A stretch of DNA of 25,854 bases from SZUA-229 sp041589455. Lineage in GTDB: Bacteria; Pseudomonadota; Gammaproteobacteria; SZUA-229. The stretch lies in assembly GCA_041589455.1 (NCBI GenBank), contig JBFHVQ010000040.1, forward strand, positions 1 through 25,854, given 5' to 3'. Made by a program: the position numbers and the translations under genes. Below are positions 1-6,878 of the stretch, piece by piece (the stretch's first letter is position 1; each line of letters starts with the position of its first letter). The notes beneath the pieces were generated by a model that had not been told where the DNA came from, made no database searches, and saw nothing but the letters and a program-made list of their open reading frames with translations.

Positions 1-2
1 AT

Positions 3-79
3 GGTGGGTGTAGCTCAGTTGGTAGAGCCCCGGATTGTGATTCCGGTCGTCGAGGGTTCAAGTCCCTTCATCCACCCCA
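3..79 (+). tRNA. tRNA-His (anticodon GTG)
   Basis: Cloverleaf with anticodon GTG at 37-39 in a TT-GTG-AT loop. The 7-bp acceptor stem (4-10 with 69-75) has one G-U pair. The extra G at position 3 (the G-1 typical of tRNA-His) faces C76, and the CCA end is encoded at 77-79. It is very similar in layout to E. coli tRNA-His. It begins almost at the window edge, so other tRNAs of the same operon may lie outside. A strong hairpin follows at 93-136. Confidence 0.97.
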
Positions 80-92
80 TATTCCCTTTATA

Positions 93-136
93 AAAAACCT
101 ATCGTGAAAGTTTCTGCTTTACACGGTATGGTTTTT
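93..136. terminator. Bidirectional terminator between tRNA-His and the Cache gene
   Basis: A long imperfect hairpin. A93-G106 pairs with C122-T136 with one bulged T (129), and the loop closes further as AAAG/CTTT (107-110 with 117-120). It is flanked by A5 on the left and T5ATTT on the right, so it can work as an intrinsic terminator for tRNA-His on + and for the convergent gene on -, whose stop codon (135-137) lies inside the stem foot. Confidence 0.7.
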
Positions 137-1103
137 ATTTGCTGATGGTACCAAACCAGAAATCAGTGCTTTTCTCCAGAAATTCCCTGTATGGCATGTA
201 GTGTGATCCATCACAGGAAAAATTCAGTCCAACCATGCCATTGATAATATTCAGTGAGCCTGCCCTGAGGTAAACATTTTCATCAGCAAAACGCAGCTTG
301 CCAAACATTTCAAAAACCGGCATAACTTTTTCAGCTGGCACGATGGCGCGTTCTGGATAGGGGCATCTGGGATATGCCAGGCAAATATCGGGGTCGGTAA
401 GGTCATCGATATTCAATAAACGGTATACATAAGGGTCGTCATACTGCCAGATAGTTGCTCGGTTACTGGAAAAGTGGAATTTGCCATGGAATATGCCATG
501 TTCTGTGATTAGTTCATTCATGATGGAAAAAACTTCATCCAGATTACGGTCCATCAGGCTATCAACACGGCGTTGCAGGAAAACACCGCTGCGAATGGAA
601 GGGTCGCCCTTTACCTGTCTCCAGGTGTCCGGTTCCTTGTAGCTGGCGGTAGTTTGCGGTAACTCACGCAAGTCGAAATCTGCGCCTAGAAAGCCAACTC
701 GTTGACCATCAGTATTTCGTATGACCTGAATCGCGGTAATTGATGGACGTTTTTTGTTACGGCTTATATAGGCTTCTGAGAGTTTGAAATCAGTAATACC
801 AATAATACCATCCATATAGGGGCGATCGATACGATTACGGCCGAAGTGATCAGCGTCTGCACCTGTTTGTGTGATGTTGTTGGTGATCTGCACTCCATCT
901 GCATTCAGGACATAGAGGTGTTTACAGTACGAGAAATTAGGAAGTGCATTGGTTAACAACGTTTCCAGGGACACGCGTACATCAATGATTTCTGCGCAGC
1001 GTCCTGCAAGGTTGTGCATGGAATTGCTTAAAAGCTGTGTCAGTATGTCGCGTTGTTTACGAATGCTATCTTGAAGGCTGCTAAAGGTTTCCTGTGTGCT
1101 CAT
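135..1103 (-). CDS. Cache (PDC) sensor-domain protein, apparently cytoplasmic
   Basis: A 322-residue protein. Residues about 40-150 look like a single Cache/PDC ligand-binding domain: a strand with a Gly-turn (YVLNADG, 64-70), the RxDRPY signature (RIDRPY at 91-96), an 'AYIS' strand near 111, and a 'VGFLGADFDL' strand near 136-145, where Cache domains usually read G-x-L-G-x-D. The C-terminal half (about 160-322) is a mixed alpha/beta region that I cannot assign. Cache domains normally sit outside the membrane between two transmembrane helices. Here I see no signal peptide and no membrane segment, and the first 45 residues are a hydrophilic helix. No output domain (kinase, GGDEF, MCP) is attached. 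The ATG start has no clear ribosome-binding site. It probably reports a small ligand to an unlinked partner, which is inference. Confidence 0.75.
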   Translation of the reverse strand: MSTQETFSSLQDSIRKQRDILTQLLSNSMHNLAGRCAEIIDVRVSLETLLTNALPNFSYCKHLYVLNADGVQITNNITQTGADADHFGRNRIDRPYMDGIIGITDFKLSEAYISRNKKRPSITAIQVIRNTDGQRVGFLGADFDLRELPQTTASYKEPDTWRQVKGDPSIRSGVFLQRRVDSLMDRNLDEVFSIMNELITEHGIFHGKFHFSSNRATIWQYDDPYVYRLLNIDDLTDPDICLAYPRCPYPERAIVPAEKVMPVFEMFGKLRFADENVYLRAGSLNIINGMVGLNFSCDGSHYMPYREFLEKSTDFWFGTISK

Positions 1104-1516
1104 GAATGTCTAACTATATTTAAGTAAAAAGTTGATAGTGACTAATGATACTGGAAAAGCTCGCCTGTTTAATGAATTAATGTCAAATTTATCTGAGTAA
1201 ACTAAGTTTTCTATTCTTAAATTGGAAGCATATGGTTTATTTCTCTCTTATTATCCAGACGGATGGTATAGGTGTACTGTTTTAAGAGATTATATGTTAT
1301 GTCTTCGCAGGATATTGTCCTGCAGAAATCTGAATTAAAAGTCTGGGCGGGTATTAATTTCATAAATATATTGAAGCTTGATTATTCAAGTGTTGCTTCT
1401 CCTGGCAATGAGAAGCCCGTTATGCGGTGTCTATAAATTAGAGTTAGAACTCTGAATAGGTAGTTTGTTGCTGATCAAACCTGAATTTCACATGTAATGC
1501 CGAAAGCATTTTGGAA
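1104..1516. other. AT-rich intergenic region, no convincing gene
   Basis: This is the left part of a 567-bp gap between the Cache gene (-) and the chorismate lyase gene (+). It holds three small perfect inverted repeats: 1307-1323 (GCAGGA/TCCTGC), 1395-1416 (GCTTCTC/GAGAAGC) and 1440-1453 (AGAGTT/AACTCT). None is followed by a T tract. An ATG-started 45-codon open frame at 1299-1436 has no good ribosome-binding site and no recognisable product. The promoter of the chorismate lyase gene follows at 1517-1560. Confidence 0.5.
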
Positions 1517-1530
1517 TTGATTGGAATCAA
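1517..1530 (+). promoter_or_regulatory. FNR/ANR-type site upstream of the chorismate lyase gene
   Basis: TTGAT-TGGA-ATCAA is a perfect match to the 14-bp FNR-family consensus TTGAT-N4-ATCAA. Its centre (1523.5) lies 34 bp upstream of the centre of a consensus -10 box TATAAT at 1555-1560. That would put the site near -42/-43, the class II activator position. The nearest downstream gene on this strand is the chorismate lyase gene at 1671. Which Crp/Fnr-family protein binds cannot be told from the site. Confidence 0.7.
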
Positions 1531-1554
1531 AAATGATGTGGTCTTATTTAGGTT

Positions 1555-1560
1555 TATAAT
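1555..1560 (+). promoter_or_regulatory. -10 box of the chorismate lyase gene
   Basis: Exact TATAAT hexamer with no good -35 element. The FNR-type site at 1517-1530 takes the -35 position, as expected for a class II activated promoter. The predicted transcript start is near 1566-1567, giving a leader of about 104 nt before the ATG at 1671. Confidence 0.6.
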
Positions 1561-1608
1561 GAGTGTTTGAAAATACTATAAGCGCTATCGTGAATTGTTA
1601 GGCGTGTG

Positions 1609-1665
1609 ATGAATAAATATCTCTGGTACGATGTGGTTGTAGATGAGAATAAGGTGAAGAAGTAG
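1609..1665 (+). CDS. Possible 18-codon leader peptide rich in aromatic codons
   Basis: A short open frame, ATG at 1609 and TAG at 1663-1665, ends 5 nt before the ATG of the chorismate lyase gene. An AGG lies 7 nt upstream of its ATG. The peptide is MNKYLWYDVVVDENKVKK, with Tyr-Leu-Trp-Tyr at positions 4-7. Its position inside the predicted transcript leader suggests translational coupling or attenuation, but I see no terminator/antiterminator hairpins, and so short a frame can arise by chance. Confidence 0.25.
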   Translation: MNKYLWYDVVVDENKVKK

Positions 1666-1670
1666 TTTGT

Positions 1671-2246
1671 ATGAAAAAACAATTTAATATTCGAGGGTAT
1701 GTTCCAGGCGGCATCGTTAAAAGTGCCAGGAGTGAAGATCTGGATTTACAGAGCCTGCCACCTGTTCTACGTATACTTATGGTGACTGATGGTACTGTTA
1801 CCAAAAGCCTGGAAGCTTATTTCTGGGAGCCAGTAAGTGTTGAGAAGCTCACTCAGGATGTTGTTGAGAGTACGGCTGATCAAGAATGGCTTGATATAAA
1901 AAAAAGCGACAAAATATTAGAGCGTGAAGTGCGTTTAAGGGGTGGGGATAGCGGAACTGTTTTTGCTTTTGCTCGATCCTTGATTAAGTTAGAAGTTTTG
2001 CCGGAAAACCTTAGAGATGCATTGCTTAATGAAAAAATTGGTATCGGTGAGCTGGTTCGTGAATGTGGATTAGAAACCTACCGCGAAGTGCTGGATATGG
2101 GCAGAGAAGTAGATGAACCACTTGTTGATATATTTGGTGGTCAGCATAGTGATGACCTGGTTTATCGCACATATAGAATTATGGTTGATCATCAGCCAGC
2201 CATACTTATTACGGAGTATTTTCCACGTCATATCTTTGTAGACTAA
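1671..2246 (+). CDS. Chorismate pyruvate-lyase family protein (DUF98 type)
   Basis: A 191-residue soluble protein. The N-terminal segment (about residues 29-55) has the DUF98/Rv2949c-type pattern LPPVLRILMVTDGTVT followed by LEA. A central REVRLRG strand (about 85-92), an 'AFARS' strand, an 'IGELVRECGLE' helix and a C-terminal 'ITEYFP' strand match the chorismate lyase fold, in which conserved Arg and Glu residues hold chorismate. Family members convert chorismate to 4-hydroxybenzoate plus pyruvate, the entry to the ubiquinone head group or to other aryl products. It is more like the DUF98 branch than E. coli UbiC, so I give no symbol. No ubiA or other quinone gene is nearby. The promoter carries an FNR-type site. 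The product assignment rests on motif memory only. Confidence 0.75.
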   Translation: MKKQFNIRGYVPGGIVKSARSEDLDLQSLPPVLRILMVTDGTVTKSLEAYFWEPVSVEKLTQDVVESTADQEWLDIKKSDKILEREVRLRGGDSGTVFAFARSLIKLEVLPENLRDALLNEKIGIGELVRECGLETYREVLDMGREVDEPLVDIFGGQHSDDLVYRTYRIMVDHQPAILITEYFPRHIFVD

Positions 2247-2298
2247 TTAGTGGAAGTGGATATTTATACTATATTTCTAGATGCTAAATTTATTTTTG

Positions 2299-2327
2299 GC
2301 TGATCGGCAAAGTAGTTGCCGGTCAGC
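2299..2327. terminator. Convergent hairpin terminator
   Basis: A 12-bp stem (GCTGATCGGCAA with TTGCCGGTCAGC, one G-T pair) and a 5-nt loop lie between the convergent chorismate lyase and OMP genes. Flanking T-rich (left) and A-rich (right) runs are short and mixed, so efficiency is uncertain in either direction. Confidence 0.6.
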
Positions 2328-2365
2328 TTAAATAAAAATTTATTCTTATGATTTGTGTTTGTATG

Positions 2366-3085
2366 TTAGAAGTGCAGAAACATACCTAACATTAATCCAC
2401 TAAAGTCGATGTCTGCATTAATATTGTCGACATCATCAAGTTTGATGGACGTTGTACGCAGACCCGCTTCAAAACCAATTACGCCTACTTCATAAAGTGC
2501 ACGTATGCGAATATCATCATAACTGTTGCCGTCATAGCTAACCAGATTGTAATCGGCGCCAACAGATAAGCCTGTAAATGGCAAATCAAATTGAGCGGCA
2601 ACATAGAGCATTGGAACGGTTTCAGAAAAACCCTGTTGACGATTGCCGATAGAAAATTCACCTTCAATTTTTCGCATATTGAGGCCGAGGTCAAAATTGA
2701 CCCAGTTGTCGAGTAGTCGGTAGTAAAGAATAATATCGGTGCTGTCTAGTGTGACAGTAGACTCGCCTGTGGTAATTCCACCTAGAAAGCTGAAAGATGA
2801 ACCGGTGGTACCTGCGTGGCTCAGTGAGGCTTTTTCCATGCGGATATTTGGAATCAATGGAACAGGGTGATCGAATGCTGCCCAGAAGTAGGTGTCGCTC
2901 TCACTGGAAAATTTCAAGTCAGGTTCTAGAGCGATAATACTGCTGCCTGCATTTGATGAGTCAAAATCCCCCGAAGGATCATGTTTCCAGCTGCCACCGC
3001 CTACATACAGGCCTAGAAAATCTGCCATTGCAGGTGTTGAAACAAAACATTGCAGTATTAATAAAATCGCTAGCGCTTTACGCAT
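2366..3085 (-). CDS. Small outer-membrane beta-barrel protein (TIGR04219-like)
   Basis: About 239 residues. A classical signal peptide (MRKALAILLILQCFVSTPAMA) is followed by a mature start 'DFLGLYVGGGSW', the Gly-rich opening seen in the OMP_w_GlyGly (TIGR04219) family. The remainder alternates short amphipathic strands with turns and ends in an aromatic residue (FLHF), the usual beta-barrel C-terminal signature. I chose the ATG at 3083-3085 because AGGA sits 8 nt upstream. A TTG further upstream (3106) would add seven residues ahead of the signal peptide. It probably sits in the outer membrane with unknown substrate or structural role. It is monocistronic and convergent with the chorismate lyase gene. 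Confidence 0.75.
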   Translation of the reverse strand: MRKALAILLILQCFVSTPAMADFLGLYVGGGSWKHDPSGDFDSSNAGSSIIALEPDLKFSSESDTYFWAAFDHPVPLIPNIRMEKASLSHAGTTGSSFSFLGGITTGESTVTLDSTDIILYYRLLDNWVNFDLGLNMRKIEGEFSIGNRQQGFSETVPMLYVAAQFDLPFTGLSVGADYNLVSYDGNSYDDIRIRALYEVGVIGFEAGLRTTSIKLDDVDNINADIDFSGLMLGMFLHF

Positions 3086-3302
3086 AATTGTAGTTCCTGA
3101 AATCAAACGGTATAAAATATTATCACATTTTAGTTTTTTGAAATGTGAGCAATCTGGTGATTTTAGACTATGTCCTGCGGATTTATAGTTTTATTGGGTG
3201 TGATTAGATGTATTGAGAACCATGGATATCTTGGTGTAAGTCGGTGTCACATTGGGGTGGATTACAGACTAACAGGATAGGAAAAAATTTACAGATTGCT
3301 AT

Positions 3303-3340
3303 AAAAACAAAGGCCTGTCATTCAGAATGACAGGCCTTTG
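3303..3340 (-). terminator. Intrinsic terminator of the tRNA-Asn unit
   Basis: A perfect 15-bp stem (3308-3322 with 3326-3340) with a 3-nt loop. On the minus strand it is followed directly by TTTTTAT. It lies 7 nt beyond the CCA end of tRNA-Asn. Confidence 0.9.
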
Positions 3341-3347
3341 TAGAATA

Positions 3348-3423
3348 TGGCTCCCCGAGCTGGACTCGAACCAGCGACCCAATGATTAACAGTCATTTGC
3401 TCTACCAACTGAGCTATCAGGGA
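3348..3423 (-). tRNA. tRNA-Asn (anticodon GTT)
   Basis: A 76-nt cloverleaf on the minus strand. The anticodon GTT sits in ACT-GTT-AAT. The acceptor stem TCCCTGA pairs with TCGGGGA with one T-G pair, the T arm reads GCTGGTTCGAGTCCAGC, and the CCA is encoded (3348-3350). It lies downstream of the aminotransferase gene but has its own promoter at 3518-3546. Confidence 0.97.
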
Positions 3424-3462
3424 ATAGTGTTGCTCATTTATGCAATCCTTGCTGCGTGTCAC

Positions 3463-3481
3463 CCAACTGAGCTACTGGGGA
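3463..3481 (-). pseudogene. Truncated tRNA 5' fragment (tRNA-Asn-like)
   Basis: On the minus strand, TCCCCAGTAGCTCAGTTGG reproduces the acceptor 5' strand and D-arm start of a tRNA-Asn. No matching acceptor 3' strand, anticodon arm or T arm follows before the intact tRNA-Asn 40 nt downstream. It lies between the tRNA promoter and the intact gene, so it should be transcribed in the leader. It is most likely the remnant of a tandem tRNA copy lost by deletion. Confidence 0.65.
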
Positions 3482-3517
3482 ATGCTGTGTCGAAACCTTC
3501 ATGTTTCGAGGGCCGCT

Positions 3518-3546
3518 ATATTACTGATTCGACCCTCGTCGGTCAA
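3518..3546 (-). promoter_or_regulatory. Sigma-70 promoter of the tRNA-Asn unit
   Basis: On the minus strand the -35 is TTGACC (3541-3546), then a 17-nt spacer, then -10 TAATAT (3518-3523), then a GC-rich discriminator AGCGGCCC of the sort found at stringently controlled stable-RNA promoters. It starts immediately past the stop codon of the aminotransferase gene. The predicted transcript start is about 3511. Confidence 0.7.
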
Positions 3547-3554
3547 CACTATTT

Positions 3555-4742
3555 TTAAGATTTATTGACAAAATTCTTAATCCTTTCAAGGGCTTTCTTC
3601 AGGCTTTCCATATCGGTGGCGAATGAAATGCGCATATGGCCCGGGCTGCCAAAGGCTGAGCCGGGAACCAGCGCGACTTCAGCCTCTTCGAGGATTCTAG
3701 AGGCCAGTGTTACATCGTCTTCAATGCCCAGATTCTTCATTACCTGGCTGAAATCAGGGAAGATATAAAAGGTGCCATCGCTGGCAATACAGTCAACACC
3801 CTCGATGCTATTCAGTTCCGCCAATACGAAATCATGACGCTCTTTAAATGCGCTATTCATCTCTGCAAGACGTGACTGATCTCCTTCTAGCGCCGCCTGA
3901 GCGGCTATCTGGGAGATGGAGGTAGGGTTTGAGGTGCTTTGGGACTGAATCTTCTTCATGCCCTTGATCAGGTCAGCAGGACCTGCTGCATAACCAATGC
4001 GCCAGCCGGTCATGGCATAGGCTTTGGAGACACCATTCAGTACGGCGGTACGCTCATAAAGTGCCGGGCAGGCATTGAGGATGTTACAGAAGGGTTCGTC
4101 AGTCCACAGAATTTTCTCGTACATATCATCAGTGGCCACCAGTATATTTGGGTATTCCAGTAGTACCTCGGCCAGCGCTTCAAGTTCTGCCTTACTATAA
4201 GATTTACCCGATGGATTGGAAGGGCTATTAATGACAAACAGGCGAGTTTTTTCTGTGATGGCTGCTTTGAGTTGTTCAGGGGTTATTTTGAAGCCCTGAT
4301 CCTGGTTTCCTTTGACAATCACTGGTACTGCGTCAGCCAGCAATACCATATCAGGGTATGAGACCCAGTAGGGCGCAGGAATGATGACTTCATCTCCCGG
4401 GTTCAGGTAGGCCTGAGCCAGATTGAAAAAGCTCTGCTTGCCGCCAACAGAAACCAGAATCTGATCTGCGCTGTAGTTAAGCTGATTATCATTGGCAAAC
4501 TTGTTTATAATGGCCTGCTTGAGGTCGGGGGTACCATCCACCGCGGTGTATTTGGTCTGGTTGTTATTGATCGCCTCAATGGCCGCCTGTTTGACATGAT
4601 CCGGTGTGGTGAAATCAGGTTCACCAGCAGCCAGTCCAATGACATCTCTGCCTTGAGCTCTGAGTTGCTGGGCAAGTGCTGTGACAGCCAGGGTTGGGGA
4701 TGGTTTAACTTTTTGAATGCGGTTGGATGCTTGTGTGCCCAA
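3555..4742 (-). CDS. Pyridoxal-phosphate aspartate aminotransferase (class I, subgroup Ib type)
   Basis: A 395-residue cytoplasmic enzyme of fold type I. It transfers the amino group between aspartate and 2-oxoglutarate; some subgroup Ib members also use prephenate. Visible signatures are the N-terminal 'GLAAGEPDFTTP' (36-47), 'NSPSNPSG' (172-179) around the substrate-binding Asn, 'ATDDMYEK' with the cofactor-contacting Asp/Tyr, the Schiff-base lysine K240 in 'NGVSKAYAMTGWRIGY', and a C-terminal 'MRISFA' with the carboxylate-binding Arg. Length is normal. The start is TTG at 4740-4742: AGGA lies 8 nt upstream and no in-frame ATG exists further up. It is divergent from uvrB. No hairpin separates it from the tRNA-Asn unit downstream, so read-through is possible. 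Confidence 0.9.
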   Translation of the reverse strand: MGTQASNRIQKVKPSPTLAVTALAQQLRAQGRDVIGLAAGEPDFTTPDHVKQAAIEAINNNQTKYTAVDGTPDLKQAIINKFANDNQLNYSADQILVSVGGKQSFFNLAQAYLNPGDEVIIPAPYWVSYPDMVLLADAVPVIVKGNQDQGFKITPEQLKAAITEKTRLFVINSPSNPSGKSYSKAELEALAEVLLEYPNILVATDDMYEKILWTDEPFCNILNACPALYERTAVLNGVSKAYAMTGWRIGYAAGPADLIKGMKKIQSQSTSNPTSISQIAAQAALEGDQSRLAEMNSAFKERHDFVLAELNSIEGVDCIASDGTFYIFPDFSQVMKNLGIEDDVTLASRILEEAEVALVPGSAFGSPGHMRISFATDMESLKKALERIKNFVNKS

Positions 4743-4806
4743 TTCGGTTATCCTGTTCTGTATTGTTCTTAGCGTTTACTCTTTCGAGATAGCGGTTAGG
4801 ACTGAG

Positions 4807-4812
4807 TATAAT
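4807..4812 (+). promoter_or_regulatory. Likely -10 box of uvrB
   Basis: TATAAT hexamer in the divergent aminotransferase/uvrB gap, about 60 bp before the uvrB ATG. The -35 region is weak (TTCGAG at 18-nt spacing). I found no LexA-type CTGT-N8-ACAG palindrome in this gap, so SOS control is not evident. Confidence 0.4.
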
Positions 4813-4873
4813 CATAAATAAATGGTCTTACTCTCCCCATAATGGGAAGGGTGTAACTTATGTAGTTTAAACA

Positions 4874-6874
4874 ATGTCGAAACAATTTGAAATCGAAACA
4901 GATAAGAAACCTGCAGGTGATCAGCCTACGGCCATAAAAACGTTGTTATCTGGACTAGAGGATGGCTTGCTCAACCAGACACTCTTAGGTGTTACCGGCT
5001 CAGGTAAAACCTTCACCATTGCAAATGTGATCCAGCAATCACAGCGGCCGGCAATGATTCTGGCGCCCAATAAGACTCTAGCTGCACAGCTTTACGGTGA
5101 AATGAAAGAGCTGTTTCCTCATAACTCAGTGGAGTATTTTGTTTCATATTATGACTATTACCAGCCAGAAGCATATGTAGTTGCCAGCGATACCTTTATA
5201 GAGAAAGACGCATCAGTTAATGAACATATCGAGCAGATGCGGTTATCTGCCACCAAAGCGATGCTGGAACGTCGCGATACCATTATTGTGGCAACCGTGT
5301 CTTCTATCTACGGTCTGGGTGATCCAGAATCCTATTTGCAGATGATGTTGCACCTGGTAGTAGGGGATATGATTAACCAGCGGGATGTCCTGCGGCGTCT
5401 GGCGGAGATGCAATACACACGAAACGATATGGAACTGGCTCGTGGTTGTTATCGCGTCAGGGGCGAGGTGATCGATATACACCCGGCAGAATCGGATAAC
5501 GAGGCAGTACGTGTTGAATTATTTGATGATGAAGTCGAACAGCTGAGTTATTTCGATCCACTGACCGGTGAAGTGCTTCGTAAGGTTTCTCGCTTAACCA
5601 TCTACCCCAAGACGCACTATGTCACGCCTCGTCATGTTATCGAAGAGGCGATTGAAAAGATCAAGCAGGAACTCAAGGAACGCCTTGCAGAACTCAGGGA
5701 CAATAACAAACTGGTAGAAGCGCAGCGTCTGGAACAACGAACCATGTTTGATATCGAGATGATGCGAGAGCTAGGTTACTGTAATGGCATCGAAAACTAT
5801 TCACGTTATCTATCCGGTCGTAAACCGGGTGAGCCGCCACCCTGTTTATATGATTACCTGCCGGATAAGGCTCTGTTAGTGATCGATGAAAGTCACGTCA
5901 CCGTTCCACAGCTGGGGGGCATGTATAAAGGCGATCGCTCACGTAAGGAGAATCTGGTGAATTACGGTTTTCGTTTGCCGTCTGCGCTGGATAATCGACC
6001 GTTGCGTTTTGATGAATTTGAAGCGATGCGTCCTCAGACGATTTATGTGTCAGCAACCCCAGGTGCCTATGAGCAGGAACACGCCGATCAGGTCGCTGAA
6101 CAGGTTGTACGTCCTACCGGCCTGGTGGATCCGGAAGTTGAAGTGCGTCCGGTGACAACCCAGGTTGATGACGTGTTGTCGGAAATTAATCTTCGCGTCG
6201 CAAAGCAGGAACGGGTACTGATCACGACGCTGACAAAACGCATGTCAGAAGATTTAACCGAATATCTGACAGAACACGGAGTCAAGGTGCGCTATCTGCA
6301 TTCGGATATCGATACGGTGGAGCGTATGGAAATTATTAGAGACCTGCGCCTTGGTGAGTTTGATGTTCTGGTTGGCATCAACCTGTTACGAGAAGGGCTG
6401 GATATGCCAGAGGTCTCACTAGTAGCAATTCTGGATGCAGATAAAGAAGGTTTTTTACGATCAGACCGGTCATTGATTCAAACCATCGGTCGCGCCGCCA
6501 GAAACCTCAATGGTCATGCGATACTCTACGCTGACAAGATTACAGGCTCCATGCAGCGAGCGCTGGAAGAAACCAGTCGGCGTCGTGAAAAACAGTTGCA
6601 GTTTAACCAGCAGCACAATATTACCCCGACGGGTATCAAGAAAGCGATTAAGGATATTATGGGTGTAGGTTATGAGCAGAAGCATCTTCAGCAAACCCTG
6701 CAGGTTGCAGAACAGCAGAAAGAATACGCGCATATGTCGGTTAAGGAGCTCAGTCGTAAAATTGATGAGCTGGAAAAGCAGATGTACCAGCATGCACAGA
6801 ATCTGGAATTTGAAGAAGCCGCGGCGGTTCGCGACAAGATTGGCCAACTGAAGAAGCTGTCACTCGAGTCCTGA
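4874..6874 (+). CDS. uvrB: Excinuclease ABC subunit B (UvrB)
   Basis: A 666-residue DNA-repair helicase-like protein of nucleotide excision repair. It takes damaged DNA from UvrA, checks the lesion and recruits UvrC. Seen here: Walker A GVTGSGKT (39-46); the damage-probing beta-hairpin region 'SYYDYYQPEAYV' (91-102); Walker B-type 'VIDESH' near residue 338; helicase motifs 'VSATPG' and 'QTIGRAARN'; and a C-terminal UVR domain (about 628-663) that contacts UvrC. Length matches the family (about 670). The ATG aligns with the usual MSK-F start although the ribosome-binding site is poor. Four bases separate its stop from the next gene, so the two are probably co-transcribed. Confidence 0.98.
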   Translation: MSKQFEIETDKKPAGDQPTAIKTLLSGLEDGLLNQTLLGVTGSGKTFTIANVIQQSQRPAMILAPNKTLAAQLYGEMKELFPHNSVEYFVSYYDYYQPEAYVVASDTFIEKDASVNEHIEQMRLSATKAMLERRDTIIVATVSSIYGLGDPESYLQMMLHLVVGDMINQRDVLRRLAEMQYTRNDMELARGCYRVRGEVIDIHPAESDNEAVRVELFDDEVEQLSYFDPLTGEVLRKVSRLTIYPKTHYVTPRHVIEEAIEKIKQELKERLAELRDNNKLVEAQRLEQRTMFDIEMMRELGYCNGIENYSRYLSGRKPGEPPPCLYDYLPDKALLVIDESHVTVPQLGGMYKGDRSRKENLVNYGFRLPSALDNRPLRFDEFEAMRPQTIYVSATPGAYEQEHADQVAEQVVRPTGLVDPEVEVRPVTTQVDDVLSEINLRVAKQERVLITTLTKRMSEDLTEYLTEHGVKVRYLHSDIDTVERMEIIRDLRLGEFDVLVGINLLREGLDMPEVSLVAILDADKEGFLRSDRSLIQTIGRAARNLNGHAILYADKITGSMQRALEETSRRREKQLQFNQQHNITPTGIKKAIKDIMGVGYEQKHLQQTLQVAEQQKEYAHMSVKELSRKIDELEKQMYQHAQNLEFEEAAAVRDKIGQLKKLSLES

Positions 6875-6878
6875 TACT

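Noticed and set aside
1299..1436. 45-codon open frame in the gap before the chorismate lyase gene
   Set aside because: No convincing ribosome-binding site or promoter and no recognisable sequence; small inverted repeats cross it. Not enough for a gene call.
4743..4873. Possible SOS (LexA) operator before uvrB
   Set aside because: No CTGT-N8-ACAG or close variant in the divergent gap.
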